From positions 1-64,000 of the forward strand of contig JAAYDJ010000028.1 in assembly GCA_012729335.1 (NCBI GenBank): a stretch of DNA of 64,000 bases, given 5' to 3'. The position numbers were made by a program, and so were the translations under genes. Shown here one piece after another: positions 18,323 through 26,675 of the stretch; the stretch's first letter is position 1; each line of letters starts with the position of its first letter. The notes beneath the pieces were generated by a model. The model was not told the DNA's origin. It worked only from the letters and a program-made list of their open reading frames with translations, and did not search any database. The stretch comes from Bacteroidales bacterium. GTDB lineage: Bacteria; Bacteroidota; Bacteroidia; Bacteroidales; Prolixibacteraceae.

Positions 18323-18352
18323 CCGGGTATTCACCATTCTAACATTTTTGAC

Positions 18353-18994
18353 ATGATTTGTAAAAGGTCGATTTTGTTCTGGAATGTTGACACCCAAAAC
18401 GATTTTGTGGAACCATGGGGGAAGCTCTATGTCAAAGGGGCGGAGAAGCTCAAACCCCGATGGGCAGAGATTACCAAGGTTGCCCGGAGAATGAAGATCA
18501 GAGTGGTCAACACGGCCGATTACCACTTTGTACATTCGGCCGAAATCAATGAAAAACCCGACCTCATTCACACCTTTCCGGCGCATTGCCTGGCAGGTAC
18601 AAAAGGAGCGGAATTCATTGCCGAAACGGCCCCCGACAATCCGCTGGTCTTTCACTGGGACACCATTTACGACACCATGCCCCTGAAAGTCGATGTGCCG
18701 CAGTACCGGAACTTTGTCATCCTCAAGGATGCCTTTGATGTTTTTGCCGGGAACGCCGTCACGGTCAAGCTCCTGGAAGAACTCGCCCCGGAGATGGTAG
18801 TGGTTTACGGAGTCACCACCAACGTCTGTGTCGACCATGCCGTCAGAGGCCTGGCGCAAAGGGTTAAACAGGTTTACGTCCTGAAGGATGCCATTAAAGA
18901 ATTGCCGAAAATCCCCCTTCCATTCGGGGAATGGGAAAAGATGAACGTGAAACTGATCACTTCAGTAGATCTTTTTCACTCCTTTAAGAAATAG
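18353..18994 (+). CDS. Isochorismatase-fold cysteine hydrolase (nicotinamidase-like)
   Basis: 213 residues from the Met at 18353 (ICKRSILFWNVD). The family triad is partly visible: Asp in VDTQNDF, and the nucleophilic Cys in the cis-peptide motif GVTTNVCVDHAV. The aspartates and His near DYHFVHSAEI resemble the nicotinamidase metal site. Nicotinamidase would feed NAD salvage, but the family also includes other amidases, so the substrate is uncertain. Monocistronic, with its own -7 box upstream and a bidirectional terminator directly after the stop. Confidence 0.82.
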   Translation: MICKRSILFWNVDTQNDFVEPWGKLYVKGAEKLKPRWAEITKVARRMKIRVVNTADYHFVHSAEINEKPDLIHTFPAHCLAGTKGAEFIAETAPDNPLVFHWDTIYDTMPLKVDVPQYRNFVILKDAFDVFAGNAVTVKLLEELAPEMVVVYGVTTNVCVDHAVRGLAQRVKQVYVLKDAIKELPKIPLPFGEWEKMNVKLITSVDLFHSFKK

Positions 18995-19036
18995 AAAAGG
19001 GGGTGCCATATTCATGGACACCCCCTTTTGTTTTTT
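18995..19036. terminator. Bidirectional Rho-independent terminator
   Basis: AAAAGGGGGTG pairs perfectly with CACCCCCTTTT (11 bp), with a short inner CCAT/ATGG stem. T-rich tracts follow on both strands (TTTTGTTTTTT on plus, TTTTCTATTT on minus). It sits between the convergent amidase and HU genes and can serve both. Confidence 0.88.
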
Positions 19037-19048
19037 ACGTCATACCCC

Positions 19049-19318
19049 TCAGATACCTGCTGAAAGCTCGGCACCGGGTTTGAATTTCACAACTTTCTTG
19101 GCTTCAATCTTGATTTCCTTGCCGGTCTGCGGGTTCCTGCCCGTCCTGGCACCACGCTCCGAAACCGCAAATGAGCCAAAGCCAACGAGAGACACCCTGT
19201 CGCCTGCTTTTAATGCAGCACTGACAGCGTTAATGGTCGCATCAAGGCCTTTCTTGGCGTCAGCCTTGGATAAGCCTGCATTTTCAGCAATGGCGTTTAC
19301 TAAGTCTTGTTTGTTCAT
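19049..19318 (-). CDS. HU family DNA-binding protein
   Basis: 89 residues, the standard single-domain HU length. It begins [16 protein letters not shown], has the helical dimer region, then [22 protein letters not shown], the DNA-bending beta-arm with its conserved Arg-Asn-Pro tip, and the last helix. It bends and compacts DNA. The 227-bp upstream region to rsmG is AT-rich and presumably holds its promoter, but I see no clean TAnnTTTG box. Shares the bidirectional terminator with the convergent amidase gene. Confidence 0.94.
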   Translation of the reverse strand: MNKQDLVNAIAENAGLSKADAKKGLDATINAVSAALKAGDRVSLVGFGSFAVSERGARTGRNPQTGKEIKIEAKKVVKFKPGAELSAGI

Positions 19319-19545
19319 ACGCTTAAGATTAAAAATTGATTAAGTTATTGAATTTAAACACTTTAAGAAAATTGTTGCATTGATCTGCATGTTGGGGATC
19401 GGCGTGTTAAAATCCCAAAAACCCAATAAAATCAGCATGTTCAGAGAACTGGATATTCAATGGTCTAAATTCAGAATAATGTTTTAAAAAAACAACCCTC
19501 TCCACTTATTTTTTTTCATGGATGTTATGAACACCCCTTTCCATG

Positions 19546-20166
19546 TCAAACCGGGACATAGACCAGTTTTTTGGTTTCAAAGAAGGGTTCGCCGAAAATT
19601 TCCTGGAGGGAGTATATGACCGCATGGTGTCGGAGTTCAGCGATTTCTGCGGTGAGGTCCCCTCCTTTAAGGTAAAGGATGCCGTTGGGGAGGCTGTTTT
19701 TCTGATCGGGGGAGATGTTTTTATGGATCCATTTGTAGAACTCAGGGAGGTGGGTCACCGCGCGGCTCACGACGAAGTCATATTTACCGGTAAGGGATTC
19801 GGCGCGGGCTTTATCGGCGGTGACGTTTCCGAGGCCGAGGGCAGCGGCAATCTCCGTGACGACCATGATTTTTTTGCCGATGGAGTCGACCAGGTGGAAG
19901 TGGACACCGGGGAAAAGGATGGCCAGGGGAATGCCGGGGAAACCGCCTCCGGTACCCACGTCGAGCACTGAGGTGCCGGCCCTGAAGGTAACGATCCTGG
20001 CGATGGAAAGGGAGTGGAGGACGTGCCGTTCATAGAGGGCTTCGATGTCCTTGCGGGAGATGACGTTGATACGGCTGTTCCACAGGTCATAGAGAGGCTT
20101 CATCCGGGCCAGCTGATCCCTCTGGAGGGGCGTCATTTGCGGGAAGTAACGAAGAACCGTTTCCAT
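19546..20166 (-). CDS. rsmG: 16S rRNA (guanine527-N7)-methyltransferase
   Basis: Methylates N7 of G527 in 16S rRNA using S-adenosylmethionine. From the Met at 20166 (METVLRYFPQMTPLQ) it has about 206 residues, which fits the family. The ORF-track start 12 codons earlier would overlap the sigma gene. Motifs: VLDVGTGGGFPGIPLAI as the AdoMet loop, HLVDSIGKK, and VVSRAVTHLPEF. It begins 4 bp after the sigma factor gene, so it is probably cotranscribed with it. Confidence 0.92.
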   Translation of the reverse strand: METVLRYFPQMTPLQRDQLARMKPLYDLWNSRINVISRKDIEALYERHVLHSLSIARIVTFRAGTSVLDVGTGGGFPGIPLAILFPGVHFHLVDSIGKKIMVVTEIAAALGLGNVTADKARAESLTGKYDFVVSRAVTHLPEFYKWIHKNISPDQKNSLPNGILYLKGGDLTAEIAELRHHAVIYSLQEIFGEPFFETKKLVYVPV

Positions 20167-20170
20167 AGGA

Positions 20171-20785
20171 TCATTCCTTATCCCCCATCTCGGTGGTTTC
20201 AATGAGTTTGAATAGCATTTCGCGGGCCCTGAAAAGTTGTGCCTTGACAGTACCCAGCGGAAGCTTCAGTTCCACGGCTATCTCCTCGTACGACATCTCC
20301 CGGAAATAGCGGTATTCGACCAGGGTTTGGTAGCGGGGTTTCAGCTTGCGGACCACCTTGCGCATCAGGATGGCTTTCTGCTTGCGTATCAGCCGCTCCT
20401 CGGGATCGGGATCCCCTGAACGGAGCTTCACCGGCGTCTCTCCCTCGTTGTTGTCGGGAGTGGCCTCGATGTTGACGGTGATCCCCTTTCGTTTCCGGAG
20501 GAAATCAATGCAATTGTTGGAGGCAATCTTGAACAGCCAGGTGCTGAAGGCATAATTGGGGGAGTACTGGTGCAGATTCTTGAAGGCTTTACCGAAAGCT
20601 TCCAGGGTGAGGTCCTCGGCATCGCTTTTGTTGTTGACCATCTTCAGGAGCATGAAAAAGATGGCATCCTTATACCGCGCCAGCAGGCGTGCAAAGGCAT
20701 TCTCATCGCCCTCCAGGGCAGCCTGCACCAGGTCATAATCATGCCGTGCCTTGTCAGAAAGATGGTCTTGCAGCTCCTCCATCAC
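20171..20785 (-). CDS. ECF-type RNA polymerase sigma factor
   Basis: 204 residues. Region 2 spans about residues 15-100 (FARLLARYKDAIFFMLLKM, then AEDLTLEAFGKAFKNL and FSTWLFKIASNNCIDFLRKRK), the core-binding and -10 recognition part. Region 4 is C-terminal with the helix-turn-helix SYEEIAVELKLPLGTVKAQL. A charged linker of about 35 residues lies between. No anti-sigma gene is adjacent: the upstream partner is a glycosyltransferase (4-bp overlap) and the downstream one is rsmG. Bacteroidota often carry such housekeeping-embedded ECF factors. Confidence 0.9.
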   Translation of the reverse strand: MMEELQDHLSDKARHDYDLVQAALEGDENAFARLLARYKDAIFFMLLKMVNNKSDAEDLTLEAFGKAFKNLHQYSPNYAFSTWLFKIASNNCIDFLRKRKGITVNIEATPDNNEGETPVKLRSGDPDPEERLIRKQKAILMRKVVRKLKPRYQTLVEYRYFREMSYEEIAVELKLPLGTVKAQLFRAREMLFKLIETTEMGDKE

Positions 20786-21918
20786 CTGTTTTTCCGCCTG
20801 AAATCAAATCCCCAACGGGCCAGCATCCTGTACCAGGGCGCCAGGAACCCGTATAACAACGAAGGTATGAAAATTCCGGGTTCATTTAGCCGTTTCTGGA
20901 TAAGCTTTATGCTCACGGCGGATAAAATAAGAAGAAGAATCAGCAGGATCAAAAGGGGCATCCATAATACCGGATAAAGGAGGAGGCAAGCCAGGGCGAG
21001 GGGCACCATGGCCATCTTCAGTAAGGAGAAGAACCTTCTGAGCCACACTTTCCCGAAGGAGAGTTCTTTTTCGAGCACGAAAAACTTGTGGATCAGGTCC
21101 CTGAATTCCTGCTTACCGGCGTTGGTTTCGCGGCGCAGGACCAGGTTGGCCCAGGGGAGGATGGCCGTTTCCCTGCGACGGATGATGGAATTGAAGATGA
21201 CCTCCATGTTGAGGTACTCTTCTCTCATCCTTCCTGCGAATCCGTTGATATCGAAGTAAGCCTGCCGGCTGAAGGCGACATTCTCCTCGTTGGCCACCCA
21301 GGGGAGCCCGTTGAGACAGAAGGCCATGCTTTCGGTCTGCTGGAAAAACGATTCGGTACGAAAAAGCTTGTGGTAGAATCCTTTGTCGGGGAGGGTGGCG
21401 GTGTACCCCACCACCACTTTTCTCTCTTTTGAGAAGGCGGCTGAGATGGTGGGAAGCCACTGGTGATGAGGCATTTCCATCGAAGGATGGGCAAAGACCA
21501 CTTTATCATGGGCAGCGGCTTTCATAGCCAGATTACGGGAGAGTTTCTGTGAGAATCGCGTCTCCTGGTTCAAGCCGGTCATTTTCAGCCGGGGATACTG
21601 TTGTTTCATGAGCCCCAGCTTCGTCAGGGAGTTGTCTTCGGAGTAGTCGTCGACGACTACCACTTCGTAGTGGGGGTATCCGAGGGAGAGCCAGCCCGGC
21701 AGGTTCTTGACCAGGTTCTGTTCCTCGTTGCGCTGGACCATGATCACCGAGAAGGATTGCGCTGTTTCCTGTGCTCGGGAGGGTTTCAGTAAGGCCAGCC
21801 GGAGCCTGAAAAAGAGGGTATAAAGGACCAGCAGCAGCCAAACGCCGGCCACCACCCCCGGAAAAATGAAATCTTCCGGAGCAGCACTCCTGAAAAAAGC
21901 CATCAGTTCCTGCGGCAT
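20782..21918 (-). CDS. Membrane-anchored family 2 glycosyltransferase
   Basis: 378 residues. An N-terminal membrane helix (GVVAGVWLLLVLYTLFF) precedes a GT2 domain (SVIMVQRNEEQNL, VVVVDDYSEDNS with the Asp-Asp nucleotide site). A long hydrophobic C-terminus with two helices (LVPLALACLLLYPVLWMPLLILLI region) follows. The stop overlaps the sigma-factor start by 4 bp, so the order is GT2-sigma-rsmG in one unit. The acceptor is unknown. A TAnnTTTG element lies 17 bp upstream, divergent from the tgt promoter. Confidence 0.82.
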   Translation of the reverse strand: MPQELMAFFRSAAPEDFIFPGVVAGVWLLLVLYTLFFRLRLALLKPSRAQETAQSFSVIMVQRNEEQNLVKNLPGWLSLGYPHYEVVVVDDYSEDNSLTKLGLMKQQYPRLKMTGLNQETRFSQKLSRNLAMKAAAHDKVVFAHPSMEMPHHQWLPTISAAFSKERKVVVGYTATLPDKGFYHKLFRTESFFQQTESMAFCLNGLPWVANEENVAFSRQAYFDINGFAGRMREEYLNMEVIFNSIIRRRETAILPWANLVLRRETNAGKQEFRDLIHKFFVLEKELSFGKVWLRRFFSLLKMAMVPLALACLLLYPVLWMPLLILLILLLILSAVSIKLIQKRLNEPGIFIPSLLYGFLAPWYRMLARWGFDFRRKNR

Positions 21919-21925
21919 ACTCCCG

Positions 21926-21960
21926 TTTTGGCCGCAAATTTAGCAGAATAATTATCTTTG
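21926..21960 (+). promoter_or_regulatory. Candidate promoter for tgt
   Basis: TTTTG at 21926-21930, a 22-nt spacer, then TATCTTTG at 21953-21960 (matches TAnnTTTG). The spacer is slightly longer than the usual 19-21. It would give an mRNA leader of about 115 nt, including GACCATC/GATGGTC, a perfect 7-bp inverted repeat. Confidence 0.45.
21935..21942 (-). promoter_or_regulatory. Candidate -7 element for the GT2-sigma-rsmG unit
   Basis: CAAATTTA on plus reads TAAATTTG on minus, 17 bp upstream of the glycosyltransferase start. It lies within the spacer of the divergent tgt promoter, so the two promoters may compete. Confidence 0.35.
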
Positions 21961-22081
21961 TGGCCATTAAATTACAGAAATGACCATCCCCGGTGATGGT
22001 CTGCTGCCGGGGTAAGGCCCACGTGACGGGAGCCGCGGAACGCTCCGGGGCCGATTCATTGCAAATGACATAATTGAGGAG

Positions 22082-23212
22082 ATGACTTTCGAACTGACCA
22101 CCACCTGTGAGGGCTCAGAAGCCAGGGCCGGGGCGCTGGAAACCGCCCACGGAACGGTACTCACGCCGGTATTCATGCCCGTGGGCACCGCCGGGTCGGT
22201 GAAAGGCATCCATATCCGCGACCTGAAAGAGGATATCAAAGCTCAGATCATCCTGGGGAATACCTACCATCTTTACCTCCGGCCCGGGCTGAAGGTTTTA
22301 CAGGATGCGGGGGGTTTGCACCGGTTCAACGGCTGGGATGGGCCCATCCTTACCGACAGCGGAGGTTTCCAGGTCTTCTCACTGGGTGACCTGAGGAAAC
22401 TCTCTGAGGAGGGGGTCAGGTTCCAGTCCCACATCGACGGTTCATACCATCTTTTTACGCCTGAGAATGTGATGGACACCCAGCGGGTTATCGGCGCCGA
22501 CATCATGATGGCTTTCGATGAGTGTACCCCTGGGGACGCCGGGTTTGACTATGCCAGGAAGTCGCTGGAACTCACCCAGCGCTGGCTCGACAGGTGCCAC
22601 CGCCGTTTCCATGAAACCTCCCCCCTTTACGGGTATCCGCAATCCCTCTTTCCCATTGTCCAGGGGGCGACCTTCCCCGAATTGAGGCGCAAGTCGGTGG
22701 AACATGTCAAAACCCTTGATGCCGACGGCTACGCCATTGGCGGACTGGCGGTAGGGGAACCTGAAAAGGTGATGTATGAGATGATCGAGGTGGTCAATGC
22801 CGGACTGCCGGTGCACCGGCCCCGTTACCTGATGGGGGTGGGCACGCCTGTCAACATTCTGGAGGCCATTGACCGGGGTGTCGACATGTTCGACTGCGTG
22901 ATGCCCACCCGCAACGGACGCAATGGCATGCTTTTCACCAGCGGGGGGATCATCAACATCCGCAACAACAAGTGGATGAACGACCACTCCCCCGTTGATC
23001 CCCACGGCACCTCCTTTGTCGACCATCAGTACAGCAAGGCCTACCTGCGTCACCTGGTCATTTCCGGAGAGATGCTGGGTGCCCAGATCGCCAGCCAGCA
23101 TAACCTTGCCTTTTACCTCTGGCTGGTCACCGAAGCCCGCCGGCAAATCCTCGCCGGCACCTTCCCTGCCTGGAAAAACGAAATGGCCCACAGGCTCAAA
23201 CACAGGCTCTGA
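22082..23212 (+). CDS. tgt: Queuine/preQ1 tRNA-ribosyltransferase without zinc cysteines
   Basis: Exchanges guanine-34 for preQ1 in GUN-anticodon tRNAs. 376 residues, normal length. The general acid Asp is in ILTDSGGFQVFSL and the nucleophile Asp in FDCVMPTRNGRNG; the base pocket includes GGLAVGE. The C-terminal zinc site of the E. coli and Zymomonas enzymes (CxCxxC plus His) is replaced: the corresponding stretch before YSKAYLRHL reads DPHGTSFVDHQ with no Cys. The conserved His (ASQHNLAFY) remains. From memory, Bacteroidota enzymes share this loss. Followed after 1 bp by the LptF/LptG-type permease. Confidence 0.93.
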   Translation: MTFELTTTCEGSEARAGALETAHGTVLTPVFMPVGTAGSVKGIHIRDLKEDIKAQIILGNTYHLYLRPGLKVLQDAGGLHRFNGWDGPILTDSGGFQVFSLGDLRKLSEEGVRFQSHIDGSYHLFTPENVMDTQRVIGADIMMAFDECTPGDAGFDYARKSLELTQRWLDRCHRRFHETSPLYGYPQSLFPIVQGATFPELRRKSVEHVKTLDADGYAIGGLAVGEPEKVMYEMIEVVNAGLPVHRPRYLMGVGTPVNILEAIDRGVDMFDCVMPTRNGRNGMLFTSGGIINIRNNKWMNDHSPVDPHGTSFVDHQYSKAYLRHLVISGEMLGAQIASQHNLAFYLWLVTEARRQILAGTFPAWKNEMAHRLKHRL

Positions 23213-23213
23213 G

Positions 23214-24293
23214 ATGAAGCACTACAAAACCATCGACTTTTATATCACCCGGAAGTTCCTAGGAACCTTCTTCTATTCCATTGCCCTGATCATCAGCATC
23301 GCCACGGTCTTCGACATCTCGGAAAACCTCGACGAATTCATTTCGAAAGACATCCCCACCAAAGACATTGTCTTTCAGTATTACCTCAACTTCATTCCTT
23401 ACTTTGCCAACCTCTTCAGTCCGCTTTTTGTCTTTATTTCGGTCATCTACTTCACCTCCAAGATGGCCTACAATACCGAAATCATCGCCATTCTGAGCAG
23501 CGGGGTTTCCTACAAGCGGCTGATGCGCCCCTACCTGGTATCGGCGGCCTTCATCGCCCTCTTCACCTGGTTCCTGGGGAATTACGTCATTCCCGGTGCC
23601 AACCGTGAAAGAATAGACTTCCGGAACCACTATATCAACAACAACAACTTTCAGGTCGAGCGCCATATCCACCGCCAGATTGAACCGGGGGTGTATGTCT
23701 ATATGTATACTTTCAGTTCCAGCAACATCGGCACCCGTTTCACCATGGAGAAATTTGAGGAGCAGAAGCTGGTGGAGAAGATCACGGCCGACAACATCAG
23801 CTGGAATGAGGATTCGGCACGGTGGACCATCAACAATTACTGGCGAAGGAGATTTGTGGGCGACCAGGAGTTCATCACCCACGGGTACCATATCGATACC
23901 ACGCTGAACATGACCCCACAGGATTACAAGGTGGAGCGTGACGACATGGAAGCCCTCACCACCCGGCAACTGGTCAATGAAATCAGGAGCATGAAGCTCA
24001 GAGGCGTCAACTCCACGGAGTTCGCCATCGAGCGCCATAAACGCATCAGCAATCCCTTTTCGGCCTTTATCCTGACCATCATCGGGGTTTCCCTGGCCTC
24101 CCGGAAGATCAAGGGTGGACTGGGGCTGCACCTCGGACTGGGACTGTTGCTCAGTTTCTCCTACATTCTTTTTATGCAGATTTCGGTGGTTTTCGCCGCG
24201 AGCGGAAACACCCCTCCCATCGTGGCCGTATGGATACCCAACCTCCTTTACGCCCTTATTGCCTGGTACCTTTACAAATGGGCCGCCCGATAG
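23214..24293 (+). CDS. LptF/LptG family permease (YjgP/YjgQ)
   Basis: 359 residues from the ATG at 23214, 1 bp after the tgt stop; the ORF-track start lies inside tgt. The pattern is that of an LPS transport permease: three N-terminal membrane helices, a periplasmic beta-jellyroll domain (about residues 120-270, with YVYMYTFSSSNIG and WTINNYW), then three C-terminal helices (NPFSAFILTIIGVSLASRK, LGLGLLLSFSYILFMQ, and the last at PNLLYALIAWYLY). LptF and LptG with ATPase LptB extract LPS from the inner membrane. tgt followed by this permease fits Bacteroidota gene order as I recall it. Whether it acts as LptF or LptG is not decided. Confidence 0.87.
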   Translation: MKHYKTIDFYITRKFLGTFFYSIALIISIATVFDISENLDEFISKDIPTKDIVFQYYLNFIPYFANLFSPLFVFISVIYFTSKMAYNTEIIAILSSGVSYKRLMRPYLVSAAFIALFTWFLGNYVIPGANRERIDFRNHYINNNNFQVERHIHRQIEPGVYVYMYTFSSSNIGTRFTMEKFEEQKLVEKITADNISWNEDSARWTINNYWRRRFVGDQEFITHGYHIDTTLNMTPQDYKVERDDMEALTTRQLVNEIRSMKLRGVNSTEFAIERHKRISNPFSAFILTIIGVSLASRKIKGGLGLHLGLGLLLSFSYILFMQISVVFAASGNTPPIVAVWIPNLLYALIAWYLYKWAAR

Positions 24294-24611
24294 ACCAACC
24301 ATGCGCCGGGGCACGACAGCGGGGTTCTCAGTCCCTTTTGAATGGCAGATGGCCGGCACGATTCCTTCTCTCTCCAGGAGATGTTATGGTCAGGTGGAGT
24401 CAAACCAAACGGGGGAACAGGGTGCTCAACTATTCAAACATTCCATAATATTGTTCAAAAACAAGATGTTACAAAAACTTAAAAGAAAGGCCGATTCGGG
24501 AAGTGGAGGGTTTTGAATATAAAAAATTAGTAATTTTGGTCTCCTGTTGAAAAAGTGCTCAGGCCGAAGGGATGCCTGGAGCCCGTTTGCCAAACTTAAT
24601 AACTACCTGAT
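24294..24611. other. Intergenic region, leader of the carboxyltransferase gene
   Basis: 318 bp without a convincing gene. The only recognisable signal is the -7 box at 24531-24538. No tRNA cloverleaf, no terminator with a T-tract after the permease gene and no tandem repeat was seen. Confidence 0.6.
24531..24538 (+). promoter_or_regulatory. Candidate -7 element for the carboxyltransferase gene
   Basis: TAATTTTG matches TAnnTTTG about 74 bp before the start codon. A TTTTG lies upstream with only 15 bp between, shorter than the consensus spacing. Confidence 0.4.
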
Positions 24612-26156
24612 ATGTCATTAAAAAGGAACATTCTCGATCTGAGAAAAAGAAAGGAAGAGATCCAGAAGGGGGGAGGCGAAGAAGCCATTGAAAAGCAGGC
24701 CCAGATGGGTAAGCTCACCGCCCGTGAGAGGATCATTTCGATTCTGGATGAAAATTCTTTTCATGAATACGACATGTTCGTGGAGCATGCGGCGCGTGAT
24801 TTCGGCATGGAGGATAAAATTCTTCATGGAGACGGGGTGATCATCGGCACTGGCACCATATACAACAAGCCGGTATGTATTTTTGCCCAGGACTTCACGG
24901 TAGCCGGGGGTTCTCTGGGGTTAATGCATGCCCAGAAGATCACCAAGATCATGGACCATGCCCTGAAGATGCGGGTTCCCCTGATCGGGATCAACGATTC
25001 GGGGGGTGCGCGTATCCAGGAGGGGGTTAACTCCCTGGCTGGTTACGGGGAGATTTTCTTCCGCAACACCCTGGCATCGGGGGTAATTCCCCAGATCTCG
25101 GTCATTTTAGGGCCCTGCGCCGGCGGTGCCGTCTACTCCCCTGCCCTCACCGACTTTGTTTTTGTGGTCGAGAACATCTCCAAGATGTTTATCACCGGTC
25201 CGGGGGTCATCAAATCGGTACTGGGTGAAGACATCTCCATGGAAGAACTGGGGGGTGCCCGCGTGCACGCCCAGGTGACCGGCAACGCCCATTTCTTCGC
25301 CAAAAACGAGAAAGAGTGCTTTGAACAGATCAAGAAACTGATCACCTACATTCCCTGGAACAACAAGGAAAAAGCGCAGCCGTTTCCGGCCAAGCCCCCC
25401 AAGAAAAGCAAAAAGGTGGAACGCATTGTGCCCACCGATCCGAAGATTCCGTATGACATGCGCGAAATCATCAAGGCGATCACCGACGGATCGGAATTTC
25501 TGGAGATCATGGAACTTTTCGCCCCCAACATCATCATTGGGTTTGGTCGTATGGACGGGGAGACCGTAGGATTTGTGGCCAACCAGCCCATGGTTTTGGC
25601 GGGGGTGCTCGATACCGACAGTTCTGACAAGGCCGCCCGCTTTATCCGTTATTGTGATGCCTTTAACATCCCCATCGTCACGCTGGAAGATTTGCCGGGG
25701 TACCTGCCGGGGGTGGACCAGGAGCATGCCGGGGTGATCCGCCACGGGGCCAAGATCCTTTATGCCTACAGTGAGGCTACCGTTCCCAAGATTACGGTGA
25801 TCCTCAGGAAAGCATACGGAGGAGGGTATATTGCCATGAATTCGAGGCATCTGCGCGCCGACTTTGTCTTCGCCTGGCCTGCTGCCGAAATCGCCGTCAT
25901 GGGTCCCGAGGGTGCTGCCAATATTGTTTTCCGGAAGGAAATCATGGAAGCCGAAGATCCCGAAGCCATGCGTCTCCAGAAAATACAGGAATACAAGGAG
26001 AAATTCGCCAATCCCTATGTGGCCGCAGCCAAGGGGTATATCGACGAGGTCATCGAACCCGAAGAAACCCGCTCCAGAATCCTGCACGCCCTGAAGGTGT
26101 CCAAGAACAAAAACATCTCCATGCCGGTCAAAAAACATGGCATTCCTCCCTTCTGA
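24612..26156 (+). CDS. Acyl-CoA carboxyltransferase subunit (methylmalonyl-CoA decarboxylase alpha / propionyl-CoA carboxylase beta)
   Basis: 514 residues, the normal length for the biotin-dependent carboxyltransferase family. The N-terminal half has GKLTARERI, FAQDFTVAGGSLG, NDSGGARIQEGV and GPCAGGAVYSPAL (oxyanion-hole glycines). The C-terminal half has VTLEDLPGYLPG, HGAKILYAYSEATVP, RKAYGGGYIAM and WPAAEIAVMGPEGA. It moves a carboxyl group between carboxybiotin and propionyl- or a similar acyl-CoA. A biotin carrier gene follows. No biotin carboxylase and no membrane decarboxylase beta subunit is adjacent, so direction (carboxylase or sodium-pump decarboxylase) is open. Confidence 0.9.
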   Translation: MSLKRNILDLRKRKEEIQKGGGEEAIEKQAQMGKLTARERIISILDENSFHEYDMFVEHAARDFGMEDKILHGDGVIIGTGTIYNKPVCIFAQDFTVAGGSLGLMHAQKITKIMDHALKMRVPLIGINDSGGARIQEGVNSLAGYGEIFFRNTLASGVIPQISVILGPCAGGAVYSPALTDFVFVVENISKMFITGPGVIKSVLGEDISMEELGGARVHAQVTGNAHFFAKNEKECFEQIKKLITYIPWNNKEKAQPFPAKPPKKSKKVERIVPTDPKIPYDMREIIKAITDGSEFLEIMELFAPNIIIGFGRMDGETVGFVANQPMVLAGVLDTDSSDKAARFIRYCDAFNIPIVTLEDLPGYLPGVDQEHAGVIRHGAKILYAYSEATVPKITVILRKAYGGGYIAMNSRHLRADFVFAWPAAEIAVMGPEGAANIVFRKEIMEAEDPEAMRLQKIQEYKEKFANPYVAAAKGYIDEVIEPEETRSRILHALKVSKNKNISMPVKKHGIPPF

Positions 26157-26298
26157 CGCCGAAGCGTTTCCGGGGATTCGCCCGGAAGGGGACCGATGCT
26201 GTGGACAGACATCATGCTGATGGTCTGTGTGTTTCAGCAGGGCCAAGACCAAAGAGATTGAATTTTCCCAAGGAATTTAACATTAAAGGAGCCGAAAA

Positions 26299-26622
26299 AT
26301 GTCAGAAGAAATAAAGTTAGACCATTTGGTCGTGCAGGGGGCGATGTACAAGACCACCCTGACTCCGAAGTTCAAACACCGGAAGGCCTGGAAAGCTCCG
26401 AATCCCAACCTGATTTATTCGTTTATTCCGGGAACGGTGATTGACGTACTGGTAAAACCCGGGCAGAAGGTCAAGGAGGGGGAAACCCTGGTCCTTCTGG
26501 AGGCGATGAAAATGCACAACAGCATTGTAATGCCCTTTGACGGGGAGGTGGTCAAGGTGAACGTACAACCCAAAGATTCGGTTTCCAAGAAGGAGCCGAT
26601 GATAGAGATACGGCCGAAATAA
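26299..26622 (+). CDS. Biotin carboxyl carrier protein
   Basis: 107 residues. The C-terminal 70 form a biotinyl domain with the biotinylation motif EAMKM (Lys-71) and the usual flanking IPGTVIDVLVKPGQKVKEGE and MPFDGEVVKVNV hairpins. The N-terminal 35 residues are not Ala/Pro-rich, unlike many decarboxylase carriers. It carries carboxybiotin to the carboxyltransferase encoded 142 bp upstream. A clear Shine-Dalgarno-like AAAGGAG sits 8 nt before the ATG, unusual in this window. Confidence 0.9.
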   Translation: MSEEIKLDHLVVQGAMYKTTLTPKFKHRKAWKAPNPNLIYSFIPGTVIDVLVKPGQKVKEGETLVLLEAMKMHNSIVMPFDGEVVKVNVQPKDSVSKKEPMIEIRPK

Positions 26623-26650
26623 AAAACGGGCTGTTGAAACAACAGCCCGT
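26620..26650 (-). terminator. Rho-independent terminator of the W-M repeat protein gene
   Basis: ACGGGCTGTTG pairs perfectly with CAACAGCCCGT around an AAA loop. The T-tract (TTTTTT) follows on the minus strand, so it ends transcription of the minus-strand gene. On the plus strand there is no T-tract after the stem, though it may still slow the carrier-gene transcript. Confidence 0.8.
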
Positions 26651-26675
26651 AAAAACCAAACTAACTAACTCAAAA

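Noticed and set aside
23259-24359. 366-codon minus-strand ORF opposite the LptF/LptG-type permease
   Set aside because: Antisense shadow with no domain; the permease frame is clearly coding.
24294-24611. Possible tRNA or small RNA in the gap before the carboxyltransferase
   Set aside because: No cloverleaf, CCA end or terminator could be found by eye.
25107-26252. 381-codon minus-strand ORF opposite the carboxyltransferase
   Set aside because: Antisense shadow; the plus-strand frame encodes the full conserved carboxyltransferase.
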